A stretch of DNA of 64,000 bases from Prevotella lacticifex. Its GTDB lineage: Bacteria; Bacteroidota; Bacteroidia; Bacteroidales; Bacteroidaceae. The stretch is from the NCBI RefSeq assembly GCF_019973375.1, contig NZ_BPTV01000001.1, positions 1,426,001-1,490,000 on the forward strand. Reading direction: 5' to 3'. Each line of letters starts with the position of its first letter. The first letter of the stretch is position 1. Under the pieces are notes generated by a model, which saw only the letters and a program-made list of their open reading frames with translations, had not been told where the DNA came from and searched no databases. The translations under genes and the position numbers were made by a program. This document shows positions 24,801 to 34,256 of this stretch, piece by piece.

Positions 24801-27639
24801 CGCAGATAAGGATTTCATCAAAGCAGAAGCTTCCGTGTACTTCGATGGAAAGGACTGGAGCGATTGTGTGTCTAAAGACATAAATGGTAACAAGACTGAC
24901 TATGTGACGATCGACAAAGCTGACATTGTCTGGCACAAGGTAGAAATAGTCATCCCTATCCGCAATCAGTTTGACGAAGTAGTGGAAACTCGCAGGTGGA
25001 CTTCCCCAATAATCGTAGCCAGTAGGGGCGCAATGGAAGGATATGATGCGGAAGGAAACAGGACCGTAATCACTTGCAGTAGCATTGGCTCACTTCATGT
25101 TGACCTTGTACGTGATTATACGTCCAACCAGACAGCCATCTACTCAAGCTTAGGTATGGGCGCTTATGACGGAAACTGCAATATTGGTCTCGAGGCGCCC
25201 ATCTGGGCTCGTCCTTATGAAGGAGAGCGTCTTAAAGGAGACTCCTACACGTTAAGGGTGGGTGCGTATGATTCTATTCCGTATAAAGTGCTGAAGTATA
25301 AGAATGGTATTCTACAATCGAACGTTTCACTTAGCACGAAAGTTCGTGTGTATTGGGATGATGAGAGAGTACCTTCTACAACGACCAAGACGCTCTACAG
25401 AAGCGAATTTGGTGGGAGCCATATTATCAAGTACGAGTGTGTCTTAACAGACGAAGATGGAACAGTTTTGCTGAGAGTACACAGAAGGGTAATATGGTTT
25501 GTGACAGCGATAAACCAGAGCGTCATTGACTCACCATACGGACAAACACATGACGAAGATGCGACTATCAAAGTTAACGATGTTAATATAATCGGAAACG
25601 CTTCAATCTCAGATACGAAAGATTATGCCTACACATTGAATTATCTTCCGTCATATGCAGACATCAAAGCGTCAAGTGTCACCGTTACAGCTATAAACAC
25701 CAATGAAGCTGCCATTGAGGTAGTGTCTCAAAGTCTTGAAGGCTTTGTAATACGCGCGACAAGGCTTCCTGAAGAAGAGTCAGATGTCACCGTTCAAGTG
25801 GAAGTCACACTTGCCGACGGGACAACATTCACAAAGCAGAAACTTATAGCTCTCATGCAACCATATATCTACGTTCCTGGAGATTTGAGTTTCGTTGCAA
25901 ATAACGGCAGTGGTTCAAAAGTGTTCGGTGCATATGTATATCCCAATCCAACAACACAAGACAAGCTTATTTCTGTCGCCTCGTCAAATCCTTTGATAGC
26001 AGTGTCGGTAAACACATCATCAAGACAGTTCACGCTCTCTGCTTCAAGTATAACGCAGAATGAGACCGCTACCATAACGGTTGTTTGTGAACGTGCCGGC
26101 ATACAATTAAGCAAGACATTCGAGGTTACTGCTGAGTTCCGGAATGTTTGGTCAACTGACATTCTGGACCAGCAGGGGGTTCTCATCGTTGACCGCAACG
26201 GCATGTTCTACACTGCAGAAGAGTGGAGGAAGTCTGGCATCGAGAATGCGGATGCTGACGGTATCGCGGTTTCAGACGGGACACATCGTTTCGTTGTAGC
26301 AAAGAATGACTGTGGTTCACGCGCATGGGGTAGCTCGTCTTTGGCAGTCACTGGCATAGTGACAACGACTTCTGTAAGTGATGCTCTCACCGATTATAAC
26401 GGAAAAGCCAACACGGACGCAATTATAAACCAAGACTCCAATGCCGTAGCAGCAAGGTATGCGAGGAAAACCGAGAATTTCCCAAGTGGAAAGGCTGGCT
26501 ACCTCGGAGCTGCAGGCGAATGGAATATTTATTACCGCTTCAGTTCACGAATCGATACTCTTATGAAAGTCATAGAGGGTAGTGTAATAAATCGATTTAC
26601 GATGGGGCAGGAAGACCGTTGGACATCAACGCAGCGTACCACAGAAACAGCATGGTATTACCATTTCGGTTCAGACAATACTGTAGAAAGTAATAATAAA
26701 ACGTATGGTAAACTGGTGCGTCCGTTTGCAGAATTGACAATACTTTCAGCCCCTGTAGTGCGAGGCTCTTTCGTCATACAAGGTCCAGACACTTTCCAAG
26801 TGGTGAACGGAAGCGGCTCTGCAAGATACAGTCTTGTTTACTCTCCATCCGGGGTGACGATAAGCGATGTGTCTGTCACATCAAACAACTCGGACGTCAA
26901 GGTGCGTCTCATATCTAATTCAGAAATTGAGGTGTATGTGGAGAATGCAATTATCGATGAGGTTGCGACAATCACTGTGAGAGCAAGGCTCAACGGGCTT
27001 ATGGAAACAGTGACCAGAAATGTCACGGCTATCGGAGAGACCGTTGTTGACTTTACAAAACTTGATGAAGCACATGCTCTTATCATAGACAAGGAATACA
27101 ACCTCTATGATGAAGAGGAATGGTATGAATCCGGGAAACTTATGACGGATGCTAACGGAATTGCTGTTTCTGACGGAACACATCGTCTGGTTATTGCCCT
27201 GCATGACATGTCGTCAAGATGCAGATGGGGTGGCAGAAATGTTACAATCGATGGATTGACAGACGGGTTCGGAGGTCTTGAGAACACGCGGAAGATTATG
27301 GCTGCAGTAACGACGTCAGATGGATATTTCACTAATCCGCCGTACAGTGCTGCCGGATATGCAAACGAGTACACGTTCCCCAATGGAGAAAAGGGATTCC
27401 TTGGATCAAGAGCAGAGTGGCAGATGGTTAAGAACTATCTGGAAGAAATAGAAGCACTTCTCTCAGCAGTAGGTGGTGACAGCCTTGTGGAGTCAAATTA
27501 CTGGTTATCATCGGTTAGCGACGAAATACGGGCATATTACATATCGATATACAAAACCCAAGATGGCGTAATTCAAAAGCCTATTTGGGAAAGCTATAGG
27601 AGTGACTCGCATTACGTCCGTCCGTTCCATCAGTTCTAA
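21883..27639 (+). CDS. large tail protein with tandem C-terminal receptor-type domains
   Basis: At 1918 aa this is a major tail component. The N-terminus (DLLSPSGITLKWVSNLFNDI; SYSYTFKLP) and the following 800 residues look like a tail-hub or adhesion base. The middle holds strand-rich, probably Ig-like repeats (about 1220-1420). Two similar C-terminal modules follow, around residues 1425-1625 and 1720-1918. Each contains L/V-I-V/I-D...Y/F-T/D..EWY..SG, DGIAVSDGTHR, a W-G segment, FP.G..G(Y/F)LG..(G/A)EW, and a closing YGKLVRPF or HYVRPF. Such modules resemble DUF1566/CLec-type surface domains. It probably binds the host surface or carries the receptor-binding tip. Confidence 0.7.
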   Translation: MNKEELYIITDQSREQLDLLSPSGITLKWVSNLFNDISKLTCSYSYTFKLPMTANNRRVLDLADDIRHENTMMKKYFRAEFLVNGIDLCPNARLYISEMTDSFSCVMTWRVLEAFETLKSEGSKLHELPSLGSIVWGGNEQYGGVDSNTSNLDKVVYPDYDAGVPHMTNTPPKPCVPVYKIIQMINDTYGVKFDIGKLIASGMGMKPRRYLNNPNYYNRRVYDDFVSNGVIPLVNSQTNNAKFSVRGIFSTGTHDMLYKYLIATEKWSMAEYGNGSSSSPLYAIFYQVIEGTYTSLSPLVSAQLIAAYQAPTLLAVGIPVLSEFRGNDYIKPLYAFQHNSGLWFFNAKKGGKAEVDRRIGMNFQPARWGTRTYTMVEHIVDSLGTTPQSKWGDQYSARCIENNTSWHAYSNDQGPESGKNVGVIGIYTRQAFSIKGSCDLRIAKSAVTAGRVSIGSYKWICIAAVNVTRKDREEGEISEYGRFDEEFEIEPVTEKSISSAAGFQSIDVPRYDAATDSYICHFEFGSEYDVRKIEVDANDDEDFKGYVFLPYFPEDHTIEVSVTDEDGNTDTVEKLNLHEGDFVIDNLVITDISPDVDVSVFPTKIKITESLPEISCFDFMKAVFYMNGAMPRVERDGETITAMYYNQLRDRVNDNIVLDWSGKLLSADMDPAKSAKFHNTKYSKNNYFEMSKSNRGKTEEEILEDFDQYSDGYGNIEIDDDTLKEEASVYKSPFAPAFIQNLRYPLVKVGNTCKVWEGDNTLESRVSAIYGYMVFRTYEPKYEDTRVHRPQNSDITLMHKRMNIFSPFDNEELMQDLFGYLKAMLSDYQLVKEKFLLNEFDLRDFDESMPVYLSKYNAYFAVSSIQRDKEGVSTVELIKLPRVDSSIGGLDESYSVEMLSTGSVTVRHNFNSTAYKVYIKRTENSAWEEVTNGTIDFGEDGIYAIAGEGDKSLYVYCTANGRYRFTYYDIDTDADKDFIKAEASVYFDGKDWSDCVSKDINGNKTDYVTIDKADIVWHKVEIVIPIRNQFDEVVETRRWTSPIIVASRGAMEGYDAEGNRTVITCSSIGSLHVDLVRDYTSNQTAIYSSLGMGAYDGNCNIGLEAPIWARPYEGERLKGDSYTLRVGAYDSIPYKVLKYKNGILQSNVSLSTKVRVYWDDERVPSTTTKTLYRSEFGGSHIIKYECVLTDEDGTVLLRVHRRVIWFVTAINQSVIDSPYGQTHDEDATIKVNDVNIIGNASISDTKDYAYTLNYLPSYADIKASSVTVTAINTNEAAIEVVSQSLEGFVIRATRLPEEESDVTVQVEVTLADGTTFTKQKLIALMQPYIYVPGDLSFVANNGSGSKVFGAYVYPNPTTQDKLISVASSNPLIAVSVNTSSRQFTLSASSITQNETATITVVCERAGIQLSKTFEVTAEFRNVWSTDILDQQGVLIVDRNGMFYTAEEWRKSGIENADADGIAVSDGTHRFVVAKNDCGSRAWGSSSLAVTGIVTTTSVSDALTDYNGKANTDAIINQDSNAVAARYARKTENFPSGKAGYLGAAGEWNIYYRFSSRIDTLMKVIEGSVINRFTMGQEDRWTSTQRTTETAWYYHFGSDNTVESNNKTYGKLVRPFAELTILSAPVVRGSFVIQGPDTFQVVNGSGSARYSLVYSPSGVTISDVSVTSNNSDVKVRLISNSEIEVYVENAIIDEVATITVRARLNGLMETVTRNVTAIGETVVDFTKLDEAHALIIDKEYNLYDEEEWYESGKLMTDANGIAVSDGTHRLVIALHDMSSRCRWGGRNVTIDGLTDGFGGLENTRKIMAAVTTSDGYFTNPPYSAAGYANEYTFPNGEKGFLGSRAEWQMVKNYLEEIEALLSAVGGDSLVESNYWLSSVSDEIRAYYISIYKTQDGVIQKPIWESYRSDSHYVRPFHQF

Positions 27640-27664
27640 CAAAAGCAGATAAGATAATACAACT

Positions 27665-30600
27665 ATGGCAAATCAAGACACAAAAGTAAAGATTGTCGAT
27701 ATACAGGTCAAGTACCAGGATGCGGTGAACGCCATGGCAAAATATCGTACCGCTATCGACGAGGCAAAGAACCAGCTCAAAGCCTTGAAGCAGGACCTCA
27801 AAGACGGTAAGATTACCCAAGAGGAGTACAACAAGCAGTCTGAGGCGGCAAAGGTGTTCATGAAGCAGCAGACCGACTCCATCAACACCCTCAATCGCCA
27901 GGTGCAGAACCAGATTAGGGTGACAAAGGAGGAGGAAGGCTCTCTCAAACAACTGCGAGCCGCCCTCTCCAATGCCACGGCACAGTATGATGCCATGTCA
28001 AGGTCGGAGCGTGAGAGTGCAAAGGGTAAGGAGCTGAAGAATCACATCGTAGAGATTACCACGGAACTCAAGAACGCTGAACAGGAGACGCTTCGTTTCT
28101 ATCGCAATGTCGGCAACTACCCAACCTCAGTAACGGCAGCAATCACAGGTATTCGTGACCGTTTTGCTGAGATAGGTCGTACGATAACGAGTATGATTAC
28201 AGGTGGAGGGCTTCTTATGTTCGGGCAGAAGATACTCCAGGTGGGTAGAGACTTCAATGACGGAATGGCGCGTGTCCGTGCCGTAACCCAAGGCTCTGCA
28301 GAGGATATGGCAATGATGACAGAGGAGGCAAAGAGGCTCGGTGCCACGACTGCCTATACTGCATCAGAGGCGGCAGGTGCGTTGGAAAACCTGACACGTA
28401 ACGGTCTCAATGCGGCACAGGCGACCAATGCTTTGGCTCCGACACTCCAGTTCGCCCAAGCTAACACCATAGGTTTGGCAGAGGCGGCAGACATTATGAC
28501 CAATGTCTCAAATGGCTTTAACCTCGGTGTTGCAGGTATGGCACAGGTCAGTGACTCTCTTTCATGGACAGCCTCCCACTCCGCTACCAACGTTACTCAG
28601 TTGGCAGAAGCACTGAAAAACGCAGCTCCATTTGGTGCGGCACTCGGTCAGCCTATCGAAGAAGTCAACGCTTCTCTCGGTGTGCTTGCAGATGTAGGTA
28701 TCAAGGGAGCGGATGCTGGTAGCGCCCTCCGTATGGTGATGCTCGGTCTCGCCACTTCCACAGCAAAGCAGCAGGCGGTATTCGAGAAGTATGGTCTCGA
28801 GATCAACCAGCAGACGATGAAGGCAGACGGTCTTACCAAGACGCTGGAGAAGTTGCGTGACTCTGGTATCATGCAGTCCGCTAACTCTGCGAATGAGCTT
28901 GCAGACATCTTCGGTCGTCGAGTATCTCCGCAGGCGATGGCTTTGCTGAACAATGTTGATGCACTCCAGACCAAGCTTGCCGGACTCGGTGAGGCACAGG
29001 GAACGACAGGGGATATGTTCGAGGTGTCTATGAGTACCGTATCACAGAGCGTGAAGGGGTTGGAGTCCGCGTGGGAAGCATTCTTGCTCTCTATTTATGA
29101 CAGCAACTCGGATGCACTCGTCGGACCGCTTGAAGCACTCCGCAGCCTTGTCAACTGGCTCCGTGAACACCTCTCGGAGGTAGGTACCTTAATTATGAGT
29201 GTCATTGGTGGAATATCTTTCGCGAAGCTCATCAGTGGAGCAATGTCCGCTTTTACACAGATCAAGGACTCTGCCGTAACCAACGCGCAAGCAGCTACTC
29301 AACAAGTGCAAGTCAGCCTGAATAACGAGATTGCTCTTCGGAAGCAGATAGCATCGTTGACGACACAGTTGGAGTCTGCATCGGCAGCAGAGCGTGAGCG
29401 GATAGAAGTACAGCTTGTAGCCAAGAAGCGTGAACTTGCCAACCAGGAGAAGCTGACACATAAGGCAAAGACACAGGAGATTACCCTTTGGGAACGTGCA
29501 GCAGCACTGGAGACTGGCAATGGTTGGACTCAAGCATTCGCAGTGGCAAAGATGGGTGTAACAGGCTTCGTCGCAACCGCCAAAACAGCATTCAAGGGCT
29601 TTATCGTAACGGCTATTCTCTCACTTGCCTTTGAGTTGCTGATGAAGCTCTTCTCGAAGATGAAGGAAGGAAAGGGAATCTTCGGCACTTTCGCCTCATG
29701 GTGCTCATCAGCATGGAACGCAATCGTGAAGGGTGTTGTCAATGCCATCAACTACTTCATTGATTTGTACAATGAGAGCCTTGTGGTAAGAGGGGCGGTA
29801 CAGATGATTGCTCTCCAGTTCAAGAATCTCTGGGAGGGTGTGAAGCTTATCTTCAACCTTATCATTGACGGTGTAAAATCAGTAGGACGTGCTCTTTCCG
29901 GCATGGGTGATATTATCAAGGGTATTGTCACTTTGTCATGGGACGACATAAAGGCTGGTTTTGGAAAGATAACCAGTAACTTTGGTGCAACTATCAAAGA
30001 GGCTTACGGAGACTTGAAGAACTTTGGTTCTGCCGTAGGTCAGAATATCGTAGATGGCATAAACAACACCATCAGCGGTGCCAAGATAGCTCATATTACC
30101 ATACCAAAGCCGGAAACTACTCCAAAGATGGCAAATGCTCCTGCAGATACGGGAGGAGGTGGTACGACTCCAACGATTGAGGATTTACAAGCGCAAGAGG
30201 ACGGAGGAGGCACTTCTGGAGGTTCTGGTGGTAAAGGTTCCCATGGAGGTGGCAACAGTGCTGTAAGCCGTGCAGACCGTCAGCGTGCCAAAGCTGCAGA
30301 AGAGGAGGCGAAACTGGTTGCAGAGGCAGAGAAAGCCATGCTTGATCTCCTTGGCGAATCCATCGAGAAGAGAAGGGCTATGCTTGATGCACAGTATAGT
30401 GGAGAAATAAACAAGCTAAAGGCGAAGTTGGAGACCGACAAGACGCTCACAGAGGGTTCTAAGGATGCTATCCGTCAACTCATCACCGCTAAGGAAATGA
30501 AGCTCCAGGATGAGCTTTCCAAGTTGGAGGATGAGAACTTGAAGAAACGAATAGAGGAGCAGCAAAAGCTCCTTGACTCGCGTCTTGCTCTCGTCCGTAA

Positions 30601-31834
30601 GGGAAGTGAAGAGGAATTAAATATCAAACTTCAGCAGGCAGATGAGAAACTGAAGATTGACCTCATTTCTCTCAAACAGGAAGAAGAGGCAGCGCAGAGA
30701 GGAGCAGCTACAGCGCTCATGTTCCGACAGGCAGCATTGGATGAACTGATGGCATCTGGCACAGCAACAGAAGAGCAGTTGACAAAGGCTCGTGAGGCTG
30801 TGGAGTATGCTCAGTCGGAGATAACACGTATCAACGAGGACTATGCTGAGCGTCGCCTTAATATGCAGGAGCAACACTTCATGAAAGAGGATGAACTCCG
30901 CAGGGCGCACGATCAAGCCGTTCTCGATGAGCAGATGTTACAACTGCAGAATGAGATTGCTCAGTTGGAGATTGCCAACACAGAGAAGATGAATAAGATT
31001 GTGGAGGGTTCTGACTATGAGCAGACCTACCAACAATCCATCAACGAACTCGGACTTGATGTAGTCACGGAGTTTGAAATGCAGAAGCTGCAAATCCAGC
31101 AGGAAATGGCGGAGCAAAGACTCGCTTTCATCATGGAGCAAGGGCAGCTTGAAACCGAGACGGAGGCACAGTACAACGCTCGTATTATTGCTGGAAAGAA
31201 GGCAGTTGCAGATGCAAAGGCTAACTTTAACCAAGCATCGCTCAAGAACGAACAGGCTTACGCAAAGTCTATGGGGGGTGTTACCAAGTCTCTCTCTGGT
31301 TTGCTCGATGTCCTTGGAGAGGACAACAAGGAGTTTGCCATAATGAGCAAGATGATAACGCTCTTCCAGATTACTGTTGACACAGGTAAGGCTTTGTCTG
31401 CTGGTATCGCATCAGCATCAGCCCTTCCGTTCCCTGCAAATATGGCTGCTATTGCAACGACAGTTGCGACAGTCCTTGCCAATATTGCCACAGCTATCAG
31501 TACGGTGAAGTCGGCAAACTTTGCAGAAGGTGGTAAGGTGCACGGTCCCGGAACAGGAACAAGCGACTCCGTTCCTGCCAACCTATCCAATGGGGAATTT
31601 GTGATGACCGCCAAAGCTACCGACATGTTTGAACCGTTGCTCCGTGTAATGAACGCAATCGGTGCTGGTGTTCCCATCAACACGACTGGTGCGTATGAGC
31701 GTGTAGAGAACGCAGAATCCCTGACAGACTCATTCACCCAGGCGGCACAAGAAATTAAACCTGTAGTGTCTGTGGTAGAGATAACAGAGACGCAGGAGCG
31801 CATATCAATGATAGAAAACCTCGATACACTTTAA
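27665..31834 (+). CDS. tail tape measure protein, TP901-type
   Basis: Of 1389 residues, about 150-430 match the TP901/phage tail tape measure core: DFNDGMARVRAVTQGS, AKRLGATTAYTASEAA, GALENLTRNGLNA, MTNVSNGF, GSALRMVMLGL. Before it is a coiled coil (1-130), and after it hydrophobic helices (about 500-540 and 640-670). A Gly/Ser-rich linker (about 830-880) and a long coiled coil (900-1250) follow, with a G-A-rich hydrophobic end. Length sets tail length, and a 1389-aa ruler predicts a long siphovirus-type tail of roughly 200 nm using about 0.15 nm per residue. A GCAGATAAGATAA element lies just before it at 27645. Confidence 0.9.
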   Translation: MANQDTKVKIVDIQVKYQDAVNAMAKYRTAIDEAKNQLKALKQDLKDGKITQEEYNKQSEAAKVFMKQQTDSINTLNRQVQNQIRVTKEEEGSLKQLRAALSNATAQYDAMSRSERESAKGKELKNHIVEITTELKNAEQETLRFYRNVGNYPTSVTAAITGIRDRFAEIGRTITSMITGGGLLMFGQKILQVGRDFNDGMARVRAVTQGSAEDMAMMTEEAKRLGATTAYTASEAAGALENLTRNGLNAAQATNALAPTLQFAQANTIGLAEAADIMTNVSNGFNLGVAGMAQVSDSLSWTASHSATNVTQLAEALKNAAPFGAALGQPIEEVNASLGVLADVGIKGADAGSALRMVMLGLATSTAKQQAVFEKYGLEINQQTMKADGLTKTLEKLRDSGIMQSANSANELADIFGRRVSPQAMALLNNVDALQTKLAGLGEAQGTTGDMFEVSMSTVSQSVKGLESAWEAFLLSIYDSNSDALVGPLEALRSLVNWLREHLSEVGTLIMSVIGGISFAKLISGAMSAFTQIKDSAVTNAQAATQQVQVSLNNEIALRKQIASLTTQLESASAAERERIEVQLVAKKRELANQEKLTHKAKTQEITLWERAAALETGNGWTQAFAVAKMGVTGFVATAKTAFKGFIVTAILSLAFELLMKLFSKMKEGKGIFGTFASWCSSAWNAIVKGVVNAINYFIDLYNESLVVRGAVQMIALQFKNLWEGVKLIFNLIIDGVKSVGRALSGMGDIIKGIVTLSWDDIKAGFGKITSNFGATIKEAYGDLKNFGSAVGQNIVDGINNTISGAKIAHITIPKPETTPKMANAPADTGGGGTTPTIEDLQAQEDGGGTSGGSGGKGSHGGGNSAVSRADRQRAKAAEEEAKLVAEAEKAMLDLLGESIEKRRAMLDAQYSGEINKLKAKLETDKTLTEGSKDAIRQLITAKEMKLQDELSKLEDENLKKRIEEQQKLLDSRLALVRKGSEEELNIKLQQADEKLKIDLISLKQEEEAAQRGAATALMFRQAALDELMASGTATEEQLTKAREAVEYAQSEITRINEDYAERRLNMQEQHFMKEDELRRAHDQAVLDEQMLQLQNEIAQLEIANTEKMNKIVEGSDYEQTYQQSINELGLDVVTEFEMQKLQIQQEMAEQRLAFIMEQGQLETETEAQYNARIIAGKKAVADAKANFNQASLKNEQAYAKSMGGVTKSLSGLLDVLGEDNKEFAIMSKMITLFQITVDTGKALSAGIASASALPFPANMAAIATTVATVLANIATAISTVKSANFAEGGKVHGPGTGTSDSVPANLSNGEFVMTAKATDMFEPLLRVMNAIGAGVPINTTGAYERVENAESLTDSFTQAAQEIKPVVSVVEITETQERISMIENLDTL

Positions 31835-31839
31835 ATTAT

Positions 31840-32073
31840 ATGACAAGATACGAAATCCTAAAAATGAATGAGCAGCTCTTCCAGTTGCTCCGTGACAACA
31901 ACATCGACACGAAGGATATCCAGTACATCCCTATGGTCGAGGAGTTCCGTAAGATGAAGTCGAAGAAACACAAGGTGGCTTACATCGTTTACTATCTCAG
32001 TGGCAAGTACAACATTACCGAGCGTGGCGTATATAAAATTGTCAGACGCTTCGGAGAAAGGATAAAGGTATGA
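31840..32073 (+). CDS. small HTH-type protein
   Basis: The 77-aa protein is basic and helical, with a C-terminal HTH-like stretch (VAYIVYYLSGKYNITERGVYKIVRRF) similar in shape to Mor/phage activator tails. Its stop overlaps the methyltransferase ATG (ATGA). It may regulate or accompany the methyltransferase; the family is not certain. Confidence 0.6.
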   Translation: MTRYEILKMNEQLFQLLRDNNIDTKDIQYIPMVEEFRKMKSKKHKVAYIVYYLSGKYNITERGVYKIVRRFGERIKV

Positions 32074-32825
32074 AGTATTACAACAAGATAACAGAGAGTG
32101 TCCTCTATCATGCGGAGAACGAGGACATTCTCTGCAACCTCCCTGCTTACAGTTTCTCCGTGATGATTACCGACCCTCCTTATAACTTCACCAAGTCCAA
32201 CTGCAGGAAGATGTATAAGGAAGGATCCAAAAGGCTTGTAGCAAAGTCCGGCCTCTATGACTATGACTCAGACCTCTGCCGTATTGCAGTACAGTTTGGC
32301 GAGAAGGAAATCAATGCCTTCATGGACCAGATACCTCGCCTGATGAAGAAGATGAACGCTTTTATCTTCTGTGCCGAAGCGCAGTTGACTGCGTATATTG
32401 CATGGGCAGAGCGTCATGGCTACAAGTTCGCCATTCTTCTCTGGGAGAAGCCGTTGAACATCATCAGCAAGAGCCGTTTCTCGCAGAACGTGGAGTTCAT
32501 CATCCGCATATATGACAACGGTACGGCTCTCAATAAGCTGGAGGAGAATGAACTCTATAACCGTGTCTTTCATAGCCGTGTGGTAACGAAGAAGAAGCAT
32601 CCTACGCAGAAGCCGACGGAAATCTTCGAGCGTCTTATCAGACTCACGACAAAGAAGGGTGATGCAGTACTCGATCCGTTTCTCGGCTCCGGAACAACGG
32701 CAGTAGCAGCCAAGAGACTCGGTCGCGTGTATGTCGGTATCGAGCGTGACGACAACTTCTTTGCTACGGCACAGGAACGAGTGGACTCTATTCCAGAAGG
32801 AGAAACACACTCTCCAGAAGATTAG
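32070..32825 (+). CDS. DNA adenine/cytosine-N4 methyltransferase (beta-type order)
   Basis: The 251-aa protein has catalytic motif IV DPPY at residues 35-38 and the SAM-binding motif I DPFLGSGTT near 201-209. The order IV then I is that of beta-class N6-adenine or N4-cytosine methyltransferases. KHPTQKP near 174 is the usual motif X element. There is no restriction nuclease gene beside it, so it is probably an orphan methylase protecting phage DNA from host restriction. The target site cannot be read from the sequence. Confidence 0.9.
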   Translation: MKYYNKITESVLYHAENEDILCNLPAYSFSVMITDPPYNFTKSNCRKMYKEGSKRLVAKSGLYDYDSDLCRIAVQFGEKEINAFMDQIPRLMKKMNAFIFCAEAQLTAYIAWAERHGYKFAILLWEKPLNIISKSRFSQNVEFIIRIYDNGTALNKLEENELYNRVFHSRVVTKKKHPTQKPTEIFERLIRLTTKKGDAVLDPFLGSGTTAVAAKRLGRVYVGIERDDNFFATAQERVDSIPEGETHSPED

Positions 32826-32856
32826 TCACAGCAAGCGCCGGCCAATCTGCATGTGT

Positions 32857-32888
32857 GGCGCATCCCACCTAATGGTCGAGGGTGCGCC
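32857..32888 (+). terminator. bulged-stem terminator
   Basis: GGCGCA-T-CCC pairs with GGG-TGCGCC (one T bulge, 9 bp in all), followed by TTTCTTG. It ends the tail/methylase operon just before cassette P3. Confidence 0.65.
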
Positions 32889-32917
32889 TTTCTTGTCGCA
32901 ACTAACGAAAATAAATT

Positions 32918-32997
32918 GCATATTTGATAAAAATAATTGCTCAAAAGTTTGCATATTTGATAAATTTGTCGTATCTTTGCAGTAGCAAATAAGATAA
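32918..32997 (+). promoter_or_regulatory. promoter cassette P3
   Basis: 13-bp repeats start at 32918, 32951 and 32985. TTTG is at 32948-32951 and TATCTTTG at 32972-32979, 20 nt apart. The leader to ATG 33025 matches that of P1 almost base for base. Confidence 0.85.
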
Positions 32998-33024
32998 ATA
33001 AGTTATCACTTAAAACTCCGAACA

Positions 33025-33363
33025 ATGAAAAAGCAATTCACAAAAGCAACGGAGCTCAAGCAGGAAATGCTCGTACAGGCTCTCAATGTAATGACGGGAT
33101 TCCAGAAGGACATCGTTCTCGATTTAGAGCGAGTGGACAAACTGGATAATGACTGCGACGACTGGTTCTACTGGGGTGTACGCAAGATGGGCACTCATAC
33201 GAGAGAGACATCGGCAGAGTTTGACGAGCTGGTTTCAGCCTGGAAAGAGGAAAGCTTTGAAATCAAGGCTCTCATCGGTCACAGTGTCAAGGGGGGCTAC
33301 TATGAAATCCTTTACATAAAGTGTCCAGAGTCACTTTCTGAGGACCAGAACGGAGAGAAATGA
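33025..33363 (+). CDS. hypothetical protein, first gene after P3
   Basis: The 112-aa protein has a helical N-terminus and a strand-containing end (YYEILYIKC) with W/D-rich stretches (CDDWFYWGVRKM). No family is recognised. The start follows the conserved cassette leader. Confidence 0.65.
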   Translation: MKKQFTKATELKQEMLVQALNVMTGFQKDIVLDLERVDKLDNDCDDWFYWGVRKMGTHTRETSAEFDELVSAWKEESFEIKALIGHSVKGGYYEILYIKCPESLSEDQNGEK

Positions 33364-33395
33364 ACATCGAAGTCCAACCTTAAAAGCGGAAGAAT

Positions 33396-33803
33396 ATGGA
33401 AGTCAGCATAAAGACATGGATTGAGAATTTCGACAAGGGCGAATATAATAGCCCTGCACGTCATATACAGTGTTTGGCAGGTTGGTACGACTGGTTCTGC
33501 CGTGACTCTTCTTTGGCAGGCAAGACCCAGAAGCTCGGTACCAAACTCAAGCAGATAGCAAAGAGCAAGAAGATAGACATCGAGAAACAGTATGTCTGGT
33601 TCAAGAATAACTGTCCTCTCGCAGGTCCGTTATTCGACGACTTTCGCATAGCGGATTTGGAAAGCGGTAATACGGTCTATACTATTATTCCTCGCTCCGG
33701 TTTCACTGGAAAAGCAGAGGTTTATGGACGAGAGAATGACTTCCAAAAACCTATTGTGAGTGGTACCTGGAGAGACGTTGTGAAGTTCTTTAATGAAGCG
33801 TAA
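33396..33803 (+). CDS. hypothetical accessory protein
   Basis: The 135-aa protein begins MEVSIKTWIENFDKGEYNSP and contains an aromatic GWYDWFC segment, KQYVWFKNNCPL and a final GTWRDVVKFF. I recall the first part as a conserved domain in hypothetical proteins of Bacteroidetes phages and mobile elements, with no assigned function. It lies in the P3 operon. Confidence 0.65.
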   Translation: MEVSIKTWIENFDKGEYNSPARHIQCLAGWYDWFCRDSSLAGKTQKLGTKLKQIAKSKKIDIEKQYVWFKNNCPLAGPLFDDFRIADLESGNTVYTIIPRSGFTGKAEVYGRENDFQKPIVSGTWRDVVKFFNEA

Positions 33804-33819
33804 ATACCAAGAAAGAGAT

Positions 33820-34029
33820 ATGAAACAGCAAATAATAATTGACCGCCATGTGTCAGACATAATGAAGTTGCCTTGCATCTTCTCTTGTCATAAGGGCGAG
33901 AATGATGAGTATGTGTATCTTCTGTACCCTACAATGGAAGTAATGGATTACACAGAGCTGCATGAGGGCGACACTCTCATTATCGAAGAGGATGGGTCTT
34001 GGTCTGTAAAAAGAAAGGAACAACAATGA
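33820..34029 (+). CDS. small hypothetical protein
   Basis: I prefer ATG 33820 (69 aa) over the in-frame 33793, because the earlier start overlaps the previous gene and an AAAGAGAT stretch lies just before 33820. The product is acidic with alternating strands (YVYLLYPTMEVMDY; LIIEEDGSWSV). Its TGA overlaps the next ATG. Confidence 0.55.
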   Translation: MKQQIIIDRHVSDIMKLPCIFSCHKGENDEYVYLLYPTMEVMDYTELHEGDTLIIEEDGSWSVKRKEQQ

Positions 34030-34256
34030 AAAAGTATTTGCCAATTAAGATTTTCAGCATTAACTTCGCCTATGGCTGGTGGTGGGGTGGCTACTTCTTT
34101 TTCTTCACTCCATTTGCCATTATTCCCATGTGGCTTCATCGTCAAGACTGCACCTATGAGAACGGAAAGGCTATTGATGTTGGCGATACGGTGAGCTGGT
34201 CCCAAGAGCGTCAGAGAGAAAAGGCTGAGGACGAAGAAAGGAGGGTGCGGTCATGA
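34026..34256 (+). CDS. small single-pass membrane protein
   Basis: Of 76 aa, residues about 12-38 form a very aromatic membrane helix (YGWWWGGYFFFFTPFAIIPMW), followed by a charged tail. It starts at ATG 34026 overlapping the previous stop and ends overlapping the next gene. It could be an inner-membrane accessory protein or a lysis-related peptide; nothing decides between these. Confidence 0.55.
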   Translation: MKKYLPIKIFSINFAYGWWWGGYFFFFTPFAIIPMWLHRQDCTYENGKAIDVGDTVSWSQERQREKAEDEERRVRS

